Positions 36,262 through 44,251 of a stretch of 64,000 bases of DNA are shown one piece after another (within the stretch, counting starts at the first letter, position 1; the number at the start of each line of letters is the position of its first letter). The DNA lies in assembly GCF_030819275.1 (NCBI RefSeq), contig NZ_JAUTBL010000001.1, positions 1,831,553-1,895,552 on the forward strand. Direction: 5' to 3'. The position numbers were made by a program, and so were the translations under genes. The notes beneath the pieces were generated by a model. That model searched no databases and had not been told where the DNA came from. It saw only the letters and a program-made list of their open reading frames with translations. The stretch is from Agrobacterium larrymoorei (GTDB lineage: Bacteria > Pseudomonadota > Alphaproteobacteria > Rhizobiales > Rhizobiaceae).

Positions 36262-38046
36262 CTAAAGCAGCGGGCGATCTGCCGCACGCGCAGGCCATCG
36301 GGCAATCGGCTCGGAATGGCCACGCATGGTCACGGTCAGGCGCGTAAAGCTGTTGATGGAGGTATAGAGACCAAAGAAGTGGTTGAGAACATTGGCAAAG
36401 ACATAGGCTGCTGCCCTGTCGATCAGCGATGGATCAAACTCTACCGTTACATCCGTTCCAGGCACCATAGCGGAACCAAGTCGCGCATGGGAATTTTGTG
36501 CCTCGACGTTGGAAATTGAATCGACCAGCTGACGGGTTTCGGGCGAATCCCGAAAGGCATAGAGCGACAGAATGTCTTTTAGCGGCGCGCCACCATTGTC
36601 GAACAGAGAGAGGTGGTTCAGCAGCAGGTGAGAGATCAGGCGCCATTCGCGAGCGCTCCGCTCGTTCATGCGGATGGCGGGTGTCGGCGGCATCAGCGCG
36701 TTGATCGACTGAACTGCCTCGTTACCGGCAGAGAGTTGCAAGTAGGGGTGTCCGCCGCCGAAGGGCAACTGGCTCGGCAGTTCGCGGTTGAGGCACAGCG
36801 TATCGACACTGGCGACAATATCGATTGGCCCTAGCGGTCCTCGCTTCTCGTCGACAAAGGCAATATCGGTGTCGGAAGAAGCATCATCCTCATCGAAGCG
36901 GCGGTAGGTTTGCCAGAAGACATTCGAACCGTTGCTTTTCTGCGTGCGGCCAAAAAACGGTGATGTCTTCTCGACCTGCCCGTCGCGGGTTGTGAGTTGA
37001 ACATTCTCGACCGAGTAGATTTCGCGCGTGCGCTGACGGCGCGCGTCCGGCAAGAGCCGATACTCCGTCCTCGTACCGTCTAGGCTCAAAGGCTCGCAGC
37101 TTTGCTGAAAGAGATTGATGACTGGCGATGCGTTCAGCACCAGATCCTTGGCTGAGACCATGCGTTCAAGCCTAGCATCTGCGGTCTTCAAATAGATGTA
37201 GAGCTCGCAGTCGCCACCGGACCAGCGGTCGAGGCCGTCAATGTCGATGAACAGGAACTTTTGCGGTAGCGCAAAGAATTCCGTGAGGAGACGGTAACCA
37301 TCAAAGCTGTTTGGGGGATAGGGCAGCATGGCTTGGTCGCGCGCAAAGCCGGAAGGTTTTAGATTGTTCGCAGGAAGGAAGACCGCCTGCGGATCATCCG
37401 CATGGCGTGCCAGCGCCATTCCCACGCAATTATTGGCGAGCAATTCATAGAGCGCTGTCGCTTGTTGCCAAGCCGAGGAAATGAACAGTTGTAGCTTCGC
37501 GAGCCCCATTTCCTGAAATGTAGAGGGCCTCGGAGAGGTGGTACGCAGTGAGATCCGCAAGCAGCTCGCTGCACCTGCCGACGAGGTTGAAAACGGCGCA
37601 TCGATGGGTTGGCCGGAAAGCGTTGCTCCAGAGATGGCAAGAGGCGTGATTTCAACATCCTGCGTGGTGCGGAAGCGGCAGCTCTCGCCATTAATGGGCT
37701 CTGCCAGAATCTCACTATGGCGCGCGAGCCTCTGAACCGTCGCAAGTGTAGCGCCTGGCTCGAACTGCACGACGCTCATGGATGGCAGCGGCGCCAAATA
37801 ATGGGGGTAAAGCGTTTCGAGCAGACTGTCGGAAAGCTCAGGAAATTCATCATCCAGCTTTTGGCGCACGCGCGCGGCGGAATAGGCAAAGCTTTGGATC
37901 AAACGCTCGACATGGGGATCGTCGGCGACATCTCCTGTCATGCGCAGCCGTCCGGCGATTTTGGGAAAGGCCGCCGCAAAGCGTGATGCCCGCTTTCTCA
38001 GTGCGTAAAGCTCATCGTTGTATTTATCGAGAAAACCATCAGCCAT
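36262..38046 (-). CDS. tssF: T6SS baseplate protein TssF (ImpG)
   Basis: A 594-residue baseplate wedge protein. The N-terminus FLDKYNDELYALRKRASRFAAAFPKIAGRL and the following DPHVERLIQSFAYSAARVRQKLDDEFPELSDSLLETLYPHYL region are classical TssF. The C-terminus (LTRLTVTMRGHSEPIARWP) is also typical. The ATG at 38046 overlaps the tssE stop by 8 bases. A longer frame to 38121 is inside tssE. Confidence 0.95.
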   Translation of the reverse strand: MADGFLDKYNDELYALRKRASRFAAAFPKIAGRLRMTGDVADDPHVERLIQSFAYSAARVRQKLDDEFPELSDSLLETLYPHYLAPLPSMSVVQFEPGATLATVQRLARHSEILAEPINGESCRFRTTQDVEITPLAISGATLSGQPIDAPFSTSSAGAASCLRISLRTTSPRPSTFQEMGLAKLQLFISSAWQQATALYELLANNCVGMALARHADDPQAVFLPANNLKPSGFARDQAMLPYPPNSFDGYRLLTEFFALPQKFLFIDIDGLDRWSGGDCELYIYLKTADARLERMVSAKDLVLNASPVINLFQQSCEPLSLDGTRTEYRLLPDARRQRTREIYSVENVQLTTRDGQVEKTSPFFGRTQKSNGSNVFWQTYRRFDEDDASSDTDIAFVDEKRGPLGPIDIVASVDTLCLNRELPSQLPFGGGHPYLQLSAGNEAVQSINALMPPTPAIRMNERSAREWRLISHLLLNHLSLFDNGGAPLKDILSLYAFRDSPETRQLVDSISNVEAQNSHARLGSAMVPGTDVTVEFDPSLIDRAAAYVFANVLNHFFGLYTSINSFTRLTVTMRGHSEPIARWPARAADRPLL

Positions 38047-38566
38047 TGGTGGTCTCCACGAGGAAACGCTGTGTCGATGGATCGATTTTCGATTCAAAGC
38101 TGATCGGGGGCATCCCCTCATGCAGCCGAAACGTTGCCTGGATCCTCATGCGCAAGGCGCGCTCACCCTCCATACGGTTCTTCAGGATCGTAACCCGTAC
38201 ATCGGAGAGGCGGGTCTCGAACATGGAGATGCGACGCTCGATGCTTTGCGCAAGCTTATCCTTGGACGCATCCGTCACAAGATTCGCCGACAAGACGCCG
38301 TCCATGCCATAGGAAACCAGTGCATCATTAAGTTCTTTAAGCGCGCCCGGTGGACCCGAGGGATTTCGTCGGGTGTTGAGAAGTGCCTCAAGGTCGCGGC
38401 GTATCACTTCTCGCATCTCCCTAACTTGATCCGAGAGGCTGACTGGCGGATCGGTCTCCATCTCGGGCGCATCGTCCAGCAGCCTGTCCAGCACGGAGCG
38501 GGATAGGGTTCTCTGCTTCGGCCGATATTGCTCCAGCGGATCAACCACGCGCGGATTTCCTTTCAC
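38039..38566 (-). CDS. tssE: T6SS baseplate protein TssE (ImpF, gp25-like)
   Basis: A 175-residue homologue of phage T4 gp25, which initiates sheath polymerisation. The gp25-like segment is RDLEALLNTRRN followed by SYGMDGVLSANL and IERRISMFETRLSDVRVTI. The start is a GTG at 38566 with AGGAA just upstream, inside the end of tagJ (26-base overlap). The first internal ATG (residue 36) would remove the conserved N-terminal tail. The C-terminus LRMRIQATFRLHEGMPPISFESKID is complete. Confidence 0.92.
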   Translation of the reverse strand: MKGNPRVVDPLEQYRPKQRTLSRSVLDRLLDDAPEMETDPPVSLSDQVREMREVIRRDLEALLNTRRNPSGPPGALKELNDALVSYGMDGVLSANLVTDASKDKLAQSIERRISMFETRLSDVRVTILKNRMEGERALRMRIQATFRLHEGMPPISFESKIDPSTQRFLVETTNG

Positions 38567-39368
38567 TTTCCTGAGGTGCCGCGGAAATTCTTGTGATTTC
38601 GTGGAAGGGCACGAGGTCGTCGCCGATCAACAGGCATCTCTGACCCTCACCCGTGACGAGTGGGCTGCTTTCCTCGTCCCAGCGTGTCTCTCGGCCAAGC
38701 AGCAGAACAGCCGCCTTGTCCGCCCCGTGATAGATCGCGGGCAAAAGCACCGACGCCACGGCGCCATCCTTGAGCGTCAGCTCGCCATCGCGATAAGCGA
38801 GGTCGCGCGGACGCGTCATCGGCCCGATCATGAGAGTTTCGATGCGGTCAAAACCGATCCAGAGATACCTGCCGCCATTGGTCAGAACTTCAAGTGCATG
38901 CGGAACACGATCGTCAAGGTCACGGATATCACTGGCCCTTTTGCCATTGACGACGATTGATACGTCGCCTCGTTTCTCATCCAGCTCGCTCAAGGCGTCA
39001 GCGGCTTCGATGATGTTGCTCTCACGTGCGGCGATATTCGCCCTGATCGCCAGTTGATCGAGTTCACTTGGTCCGCCAGGGAATTCCGGTACGGCGGCGT
39101 TTTCGAACCACGCGTCCCGCGCCGCCATAGCGCGCAACTGCTGGCGCAACAGCGAAAATCCGACACTATCCTGCGGCGAGAAGGTCGCTGCCAGGTTACA
39201 CTGCGCGTCGGCCTTTTCGTAATCGCGGGCCAGAATTAAAAGATCGATGTAGAGGTGTCTGGCCTCCTTGTCGGACGGTGACGATTTGACCTTATCCCTC
39301 GCGAGTTCAAGGGCGGTCGCGACCTGGTTCTCGTCAAGAAGATCGGAAATGTCGGCGCGCAATGTCAT
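38541..39368 (-). CDS. tagJ: T6SS accessory protein TagJ (ImpE)
   Basis: A 275-residue cytoplasmic protein of the ImpE family. The N-terminal half is helical/TPR-like (DENQVATALELARDKVKSSPSDKEARHLYIDLLILARDYEKAD, given to mark the region), and the C-terminal SciE-like domain contains RVPHALEVLTNGGRYLWIGFDRIETL and LLPAIYHGA. TagJ binds the TssB-TssC sheath, in other systems assisting ClpV recruitment or sheath dynamics, and is not essential everywhere. Its ATG overlaps the end of tssC40. Confidence 0.92.
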   Translation of the reverse strand: MTLRADISDLLDENQVATALELARDKVKSSPSDKEARHLYIDLLILARDYEKADAQCNLAATFSPQDSVGFSLLRQQLRAMAARDAWFENAAVPEFPGGPSELDQLAIRANIAARESNIIEAADALSELDEKRGDVSIVVNGKRASDIRDLDDRVPHALEVLTNGGRYLWIGFDRIETLMIGPMTRPRDLAYRDGELTLKDGAVASVLLPAIYHGADKAAVLLLGRETRWDEESSPLVTGEGQRCLLIGDDLVPFHEITRISAAPQESERKSARG

Positions 39369-40759
39369 GCGGAGATCCTCTTAGGCTCGGCCGGTGTCCA
39401 CGATGGGGACGCAGACGGTACCGCCGTCTCGGCGATCAGATGGAAGCTGGTGGAAACATCATCCAGCTGGAAGTGCGGCTGGATACGCACGGTACAGGAG
39501 AAACTACCGGGTTTACCGGGGATCTCGAAGACGCTGATGCCAGCCGAGCGAAGTGGGTAACGTGTTCTCAGCGCCACCTCAGCATCATCGTTCCCGAGCG
39601 TGTAGGATGACAGCCAGGTTTCGAGTTTGCGTTCGATCGCAGTTGCGTCGCTAAGTTGACCGATATCGTCACGCATGATGACTTTGAGATAATGCGAGAA
39701 GCGGGAGGCACAGAGCACATATTGCAGCATGGCGGCAATACGGGCGTTCTGTCGCGCGCTTTCGCTTGAGTAATGCCCTGGCGCATGCAGCGATTGATTG
39801 GCATTGAAGATTGCCACGCTGGACAAATACGTGGTGGAGATCGGGACGAGTCCGAGATCGGAAAATTGCTGCTCCTGGCCCGTCGACAGTTGCACCTCGA
39901 CCGGTGGCTGCGCGGAAAGCCCATTGCTTTCCAGCCCGAAGTCCAGCGGTGGAAGTTGATAGGGGGAGAGCATCCCGCCATCGACCGTGTCCTGCGTGAC
40001 ACCACGTATGTCGGCAAACCAGCCGCTATCAATGAAGTTTCGCACGACGACCGTGCCGAAGGCGAAGGCTGGATTCCCCCACAGGAGTGTCGTGCCGTCC
40101 TCGGCGATATGTTCCTGGAACGGGAAGGGATCGCTGCGGCGTCGAGAAAAAGGCCGATAGGGCGATCGCAACAGAATGCGCGGGGCGACGAGGCCGATGA
40201 AGCGGGAGTCGTCACGGGCACGCAGCGCGTTCCATCTCATCCGGGATTTTTCCTGTCGAAGCCAGGAAAAATCATGGACCCTGCTCATTTCGGAGAAATC
40301 CTGCAATCCCACGGCTTCGGGAGACGCGGCGGCGATGAAGGGGCAGAAGGCAGCGGCTGCGACCATGCCGATCTGCGACAGTGCTGTCACGCAGTCGACA
40401 CCGTCCCTGGTATCCGGCGAGAAGGCGTAATCTCCGATCAACAGGCCGATCGGCTCGCCACCCGGCATGCCGAATTCCCGGTTGTAGACGATCTCGAACA
40501 ATTGGCTCTGGTCGAAGTCGGTTGCTTTTTCGAGATTGCGGGCAAGCTCCCTCCAGCTGGCATTCAACAGCTTGACCTTTACCTCGTCACTGCGCGATGC
40601 CTCACGCACGATCATGGCAAGCCCGCGCCATCTTGCTTCCATCGCTTGAAACTCGCGATGGTGCAAAATCGCGTTGACCTGCTCGTTGAGCGCCTCGTCA
40701 ATGAAGGCGATGAGCTGATCGACGAGACTTCGGGTGTCCGTGAAGGACCTTGGCGCCAT
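39365..40759 (-). CDS. tssC40: Second T6SS sheath large-subunit-like protein (TssC40/ImpD)
   Basis: A 464-residue EvpB/VipB-family protein, paralogous to the upstream TssC. It has EARWRGLAMIVREASRSDEVKVKLLN, NREFGMPGGEPIGLLIGDYAF, an internal DFSEMSRVHDFSWLRQEKSRMRWNALRARDDSRFIGL region and the same C-terminal architecture. Agrobacterium carries this pair (TssC40 and TssC41), and TssC41 is the main sheath partner of TssB. I take the ATG at 40759 because CGGAG lies upstream. The ATG at 40789 is buried in the stem-loop at 40784-40806. The frame is open upstream to 41428 inside tssC41. Confidence 0.92.
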   Translation of the reverse strand: MAPRSFTDTRSLVDQLIAFIDEALNEQVNAILHHREFQAMEARWRGLAMIVREASRSDEVKVKLLNASWRELARNLEKATDFDQSQLFEIVYNREFGMPGGEPIGLLIGDYAFSPDTRDGVDCVTALSQIGMVAAAAFCPFIAAASPEAVGLQDFSEMSRVHDFSWLRQEKSRMRWNALRARDDSRFIGLVAPRILLRSPYRPFSRRRSDPFPFQEHIAEDGTTLLWGNPAFAFGTVVVRNFIDSGWFADIRGVTQDTVDGGMLSPYQLPPLDFGLESNGLSAQPPVEVQLSTGQEQQFSDLGLVPISTTYLSSVAIFNANQSLHAPGHYSSESARQNARIAAMLQYVLCASRFSHYLKVIMRDDIGQLSDATAIERKLETWLSSYTLGNDDAEVALRTRYPLRSAGISVFEIPGKPGSFSCTVRIQPHFQLDDVSTSFHLIAETAVPSASPSWTPAEPKRISA

Positions 40760-40783
40760 GAGCAACGCTCCGAGGGATGCTGT

Positions 40784-40806
40784 GGACATATGGCAGGCAT
40801 ATGTCC
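40784..40806 (-). promoter_or_regulatory. Perfect stem-loop between tssC41 and tssC40
   Basis: GGACATATG and CATATGTCC form perfect 9-bp arms around a 5-base loop in the tssC41-tssC40 gap. It begins within 10 bases of the tssC41 stop and contains an ATG (40789) in frame with tssC40. Possible roles are stabilising the tssC41 message or limiting tssC40 initiation, so that the two sheath proteins are made in different amounts. This is inference. Confidence 0.5.
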
Positions 40807-40814
40807 AACATGGT

Positions 40815-42296
40815 TCAGTTCTTGGACGGAATGCGAGCGACCATGCGAAGCGAGGTCGTGAGTTCTTCCATCTGCAACCATGGGCGCATCCAAGCCACCG
40901 CGTTATAGGCACCCGGTTTGCCTGGAACTTCCTGAACGGTAACCTTTGCCTCACGTAGCGGATATTTGGCACGGCTCTCCTCGCCCGCCTGCTCGTTGGC
41001 ATTGACGTAATTGGAAATCCAGCGATTAAGCCAGACTTCACAATCGGAAGCTTCCATGAAGGAGCCGATCTTGTCGCGACCCATGACCTTGAGATAATGG
41101 GCGAAACGAGAGGTCGCCATGATATAGGGCAGGCGAGCCGACACGGCGGCATTGGCAGTTGCCTCCGGCCTGTCGTAAAGCTTCGGCTTATGGGCCGTCT
41201 GGGCGCCAAAGAACACGGCATAATCGGTGTTCTTGTAGTGGCAGAGCGGCAGGAAGCCGAGCTTCCCCAGTTCGGCATCGCGACGGTCGGTAATGCCGAC
41301 TTCGGTCGGGCATTTGAGGTCCAGATCGCCGTCATCACTCGAGAACACATGCATGGGCAGATTTTCAACCTTGCCGCCATTTTCCGCGCCACGGATCGCC
41401 GTACACCAGCCATGCTTGGCAAAGGCATCGGTGAGCTTCGTCCCCATGACGTAAGCGGCGTTCATCCAGCAATATTCGTCGTGTTTCAGATCGCCATTCG
41501 GCGCTCCTTTTGTTTCGTCGTAGTTGAACTCATCAACTGGGTTGGTCTTTGGACCGTAGGGCATGCGCGCCAGCACGCGGGGCAGGGCGAGCGTCACGAA
41601 GCGAGAATCGTCGCTTTCACGGAAGCTGCGCCATTTGGCATATTCCACCGTGTCGAAAATCTTTTCGAGATCACGTGGACGCGCGAGATCGCGATAATCC
41701 TCGAAGCCGAACATTCGCGGGCTCGCGGCCGAGATGAAGGGTGCGAACGCCGCAGCCGCAATGGCGGACACACCTTGGAGCATCTGGACATCATCAAAGG
41801 AGTTGTCAAACTCGTAATCCCCTATGATAGCGCCGATCGGCTCGCCGCCCGGCGTACCGAACTCGTCTTCATAGATCGATTTGAAGAGGCGGGACTGATC
41901 AAACTCCACTGCCTTTTCCAGATCCCGCGAGATTTCCCGTTTACCGGCATTCATCACGCGTATCTTGAGGTTAACGCTCGTCTCGGAGTTCTTGACGAGG
42001 TAATTCAGCCCGCGCCAAGTCCCCTCTAGTTTGGCGAATTCCGGTGCCTGCATGATCGCCGCTAATTGCTCCGAAATTGTTTTGTCGAGTTCGGCAATCG
42101 CGTGATTTAGCGTGACCGTCAGATTGCGGTCGTATTTGACCGTTCCCTTCAAGGCTTGGTCGGTCAGTGTGCGCAGCAGATTTTGCGCGCGGTCCGGTTC
42201 GGTTTGCCTGGTGGCGGCAACGACTTTGGACAGCAGTCCGTGGTCTTCGGCGGTTGTGGCCTGTGTTTCGTTTTTCAGCAGGCTTTCGGCGCTCAT
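40815..42296 (-). CDS. tssC41: T6SS sheath large subunit TssC (TssC41/ImpC)
   Basis: A 493-residue sheath protein that polymerises with TssB around the Hcp tube and contracts to inject it. Signatures include LEGTWRGLNYLVKNSETSVNLKIRVMN, YEDEFGTPGGEPIGAIIGDYEF, SPRMFGFEDYRDLARPRDLEKIF and TSRFAHYLKVMGRDKIGSFM. The N-terminal ~40 residues contact TssB and can present a ClpV-recognised element. Length and full-length conservation indicate a functional protein. Confidence 0.96.
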   Translation of the reverse strand: MSAESLLKNETQATTAEDHGLLSKVVAATRQTEPDRAQNLLRTLTDQALKGTVKYDRNLTVTLNHAIAELDKTISEQLAAIMQAPEFAKLEGTWRGLNYLVKNSETSVNLKIRVMNAGKREISRDLEKAVEFDQSRLFKSIYEDEFGTPGGEPIGAIIGDYEFDNSFDDVQMLQGVSAIAAAAFAPFISAASPRMFGFEDYRDLARPRDLEKIFDTVEYAKWRSFRESDDSRFVTLALPRVLARMPYGPKTNPVDEFNYDETKGAPNGDLKHDEYCWMNAAYVMGTKLTDAFAKHGWCTAIRGAENGGKVENLPMHVFSSDDGDLDLKCPTEVGITDRRDAELGKLGFLPLCHYKNTDYAVFFGAQTAHKPKLYDRPEATANAAVSARLPYIMATSRFAHYLKVMGRDKIGSFMEASDCEVWLNRWISNYVNANEQAGEESRAKYPLREAKVTVQEVPGKPGAYNAVAWMRPWLQMEELTTSLRMVARIPSKN

Positions 42297-42387
42297 ATCT
42301 CAATCCTTCCACTTGCGGCCGGTGCCGCCGCTTGAACCGTTCAAATCCCCGGTCGTGGGGCTGTTCGAAAATTTTGATGGCGCGCGA

Positions 42388-42897
42388 TTACTCGGCAGCA
42401 CCGTTCTTTTCCTTCAGTTCCGAAACCAGCTTTGCCAGGTCTGTCTTGTTCTGCAGGATGTCTTCCAGCATGCGCTCAAGATCTTCGGAGCGATCAGCCT
42501 TTGACAGGAGATCACGAAGTTCGTTTCTGGCATCCAGAAGCGCCTTTAGTGCCGGCACCTGTTGAACAACGGAGCCGGGTTCGAAGTCTTCCATGCTTTC
42601 GAACTTCAGATTGACCTGAATGTCGCTACCATCCTTCTCCAACGTGTTGGGGACCGAGATATTCAGGCCGGGCGTCATGCGACGCATCACCTCGTCAAAA
42701 TTATCTCGATCGACCTGGACGAACTTGCGCTCGCCAAAAGGTTTGAGTGGCTGAGTGGGATTGCCCGAAAAGTCGCCGAGGACACCCACGACGAAGGGCA
42801 ACTCCTTGACCACCATGGCGCCTTCCGTTTCCACCTCATATTTGATGTGGACGCGCGGCTTACGAACTCGCTCCAGCTTTTCATGAACACTTGCCAT
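42388..42897 (-). CDS. tssB: T6SS sheath small subunit TssB (ImpB)
   Basis: A 169-residue DUF770/VipA-family protein. Conserved parts are [30 protein letters not shown] near the N-terminus, [21 protein letters not shown] and the C-terminal helix [23 protein letters not shown]. It forms the contractile sheath with TssC. It follows tssA after 62 bases and precedes tssC41 by 91 bases, the only sizeable gaps in the operon. Confidence 0.96.
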   Translation of the reverse strand: MASVHEKLERVRKPRVHIKYEVETEGAMVVKELPFVVGVLGDFSGNPTQPLKPFGERKFVQVDRDNFDEVMRRMTPGLNISVPNTLEKDGSDIQVNLKFESMEDFEPGSVVQQVPALKALLDARNELRDLLSKADRSEDLERMLEDILQNKTDLAKLVSELKEKNGAAE

Positions 42898-42959
42898 CTA
42901 GACCTCCTTCATGCGTATCCGCATGGTTGATTGAGAAGAGCACCGCATCTGTACCCGGT

Positions 42960-44144
42960 TCATTGGTTCCCATTGCTCTCGCCGCCAGGCTTGATGCCTG
43001 CTGCGGTGAGGACAGCATTGCGGGCCTGAGCTTCGGGAAGAAGTTCGGCGAGCAGTTCTGAAAAATCCATGCGCCCCCTGCGAACCAATGTCTCGATTGC
43101 CAACGAGATCGGTGAATGCGGTTCAGTTCGACGGAAATAACGCGCAACCAGAAGAAGAGTTTCAAACGCCTCATCGCGAGACCCGATACCCTCTGGGTTG
43201 AGAGAAGGCGAGGGGCGTGTTGCGACGGGGGTGGATGCATCATCGTTGATTGCCGGGGGCTCCGTCCCATGGATCTGGGTTTGATCTGCATCGCGGCCAC
43301 CAAGAGCACGGATAGCGGCTGCCGCCTCGATCAGCACATTGCGGATATTAGAGCTTGGCGGCGCGTACTGACCGCAACGCTCCGTCAAAAGCCCCATCAA
43401 CCGGTCAAAGACCGAAAGGCAGCCATTCACCTCCGCGAGATGGGCCGTCATCGCGGCGCTCCCTGCTTCCGTGGCGGCCCGATCAAGCTCTTCTTTAAGC
43501 GCCGTTTCATTTGGTCGCTGAGCAAGCTGAAAGTCCCACAGGCTGTTTTCGCCAAACTTTTTTCCCGGAACGAGGGACGTGAGCCGCAACGGTTGAACGA
43601 GTGAGCCCTCGCTCCCGATACCGTTTAATCCGGCAAAGGGAGCAAACTTGTCTTCCTCGCTATCGTCGTCGATCGAATAAATATTTTCCCAATGGTTGTG
43701 AAAAATATGCTCGCATATCTCGTAAACCCGACGCAAACCAGCGAAGCCCTCGAGCCTCAGCTTTGCTTCCATCAGCCACGCCAATATTTCAACATCACGG
43801 CTTTCGGAATATACAATCTGCAATCCAAGATTGTTGACGTTCTCCCAGTTGCTGGAAACTTTCAGAGCCTCCTGGGGAGATAAACTGCGTTCTTCTGCCC
43901 GAGCTTGGTTTCTTTCATCCTTAATCTTGTAATATAGTTCACGAGTTCTCGCATTGATGCGAATATTTTCTCCGCAATCTCCCGAAAGTTCTACAGTATA
44001 TATTCCAGATCTCGCGTCCAAATCCAGTTTTTCCTCTATTAAATGTAATAGTTTTATGAGGCCTACTTCCGTAGCGTGAGGATATTCACCAATCAGACCT
44101 ATGACAGACTTCTGGAAAATGTGTCCAAATTGCGGCATTCGCAT
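42960..44144 (-). CDS. tssA: T6SS baseplate/tail assembly protein TssA (ImpA)
   Basis: A 394-residue cytoplasmic protein and the first gene of the imp operon. The ImpA_N region (PQEALKVSSNWENVNNLGLQIVYSESRDVEILAWLMEAKLRLEGFAGL) is at about residues 88-135, and the C-terminal domain SPISLAIETLVRRGRMDFSELLAELLPE resembles the ring-forming region of TssA. The first ~80 residues are more AT-rich than the rest and do not match the family well, so the 5' part may be divergent or the true start may lie further in. Confidence 0.9.
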   Translation of the reverse strand: MRMPQFGHIFQKSVIGLIGEYPHATEVGLIKLLHLIEEKLDLDARSGIYTVELSGDCGENIRINARTRELYYKIKDERNQARAEERSLSPQEALKVSSNWENVNNLGLQIVYSESRDVEILAWLMEAKLRLEGFAGLRRVYEICEHIFHNHWENIYSIDDDSEEDKFAPFAGLNGIGSEGSLVQPLRLTSLVPGKKFGENSLWDFQLAQRPNETALKEELDRAATEAGSAAMTAHLAEVNGCLSVFDRLMGLLTERCGQYAPPSSNIRNVLIEAAAAIRALGGRDADQTQIHGTEPPAINDDASTPVATRPSPSLNPEGIGSRDEAFETLLLVARYFRRTEPHSPISLAIETLVRRGRMDFSELLAELLPEAQARNAVLTAAGIKPGGESNGNQ

Positions 44145-44251
44145 TTTAAGCTACGAAATAAAAAAACAACTTCTGGCTAGACAAGCCGGTTTCATCATCT
44201 TAATTGTACTACGCAACGTTGTGGATTGACCAAGGGCAGGAGGCTCTTCGC
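44145..44251. promoter_or_regulatory. Divergent promoter region of the two T6SS operons
   Basis: This 107-base AT-rich gap separates the leftward imp operon (tssA first) from the rightward hcp operon (clpV first). Both operons must start here. No sigma54 -24/-12 pair is evident. In A. tumefaciens acid-induced T6SS transcription is controlled by ExoR-ChvG/ChvI, whose binding site I cannot recognise by eye. Confidence 0.65.

Noticed and set aside
40760..41428. Long 5' extension of tssC40 inside tssC41
   Set aside because: Its translation shows no TssC homology, while the other frame encodes the conserved TssC41 C-terminus.
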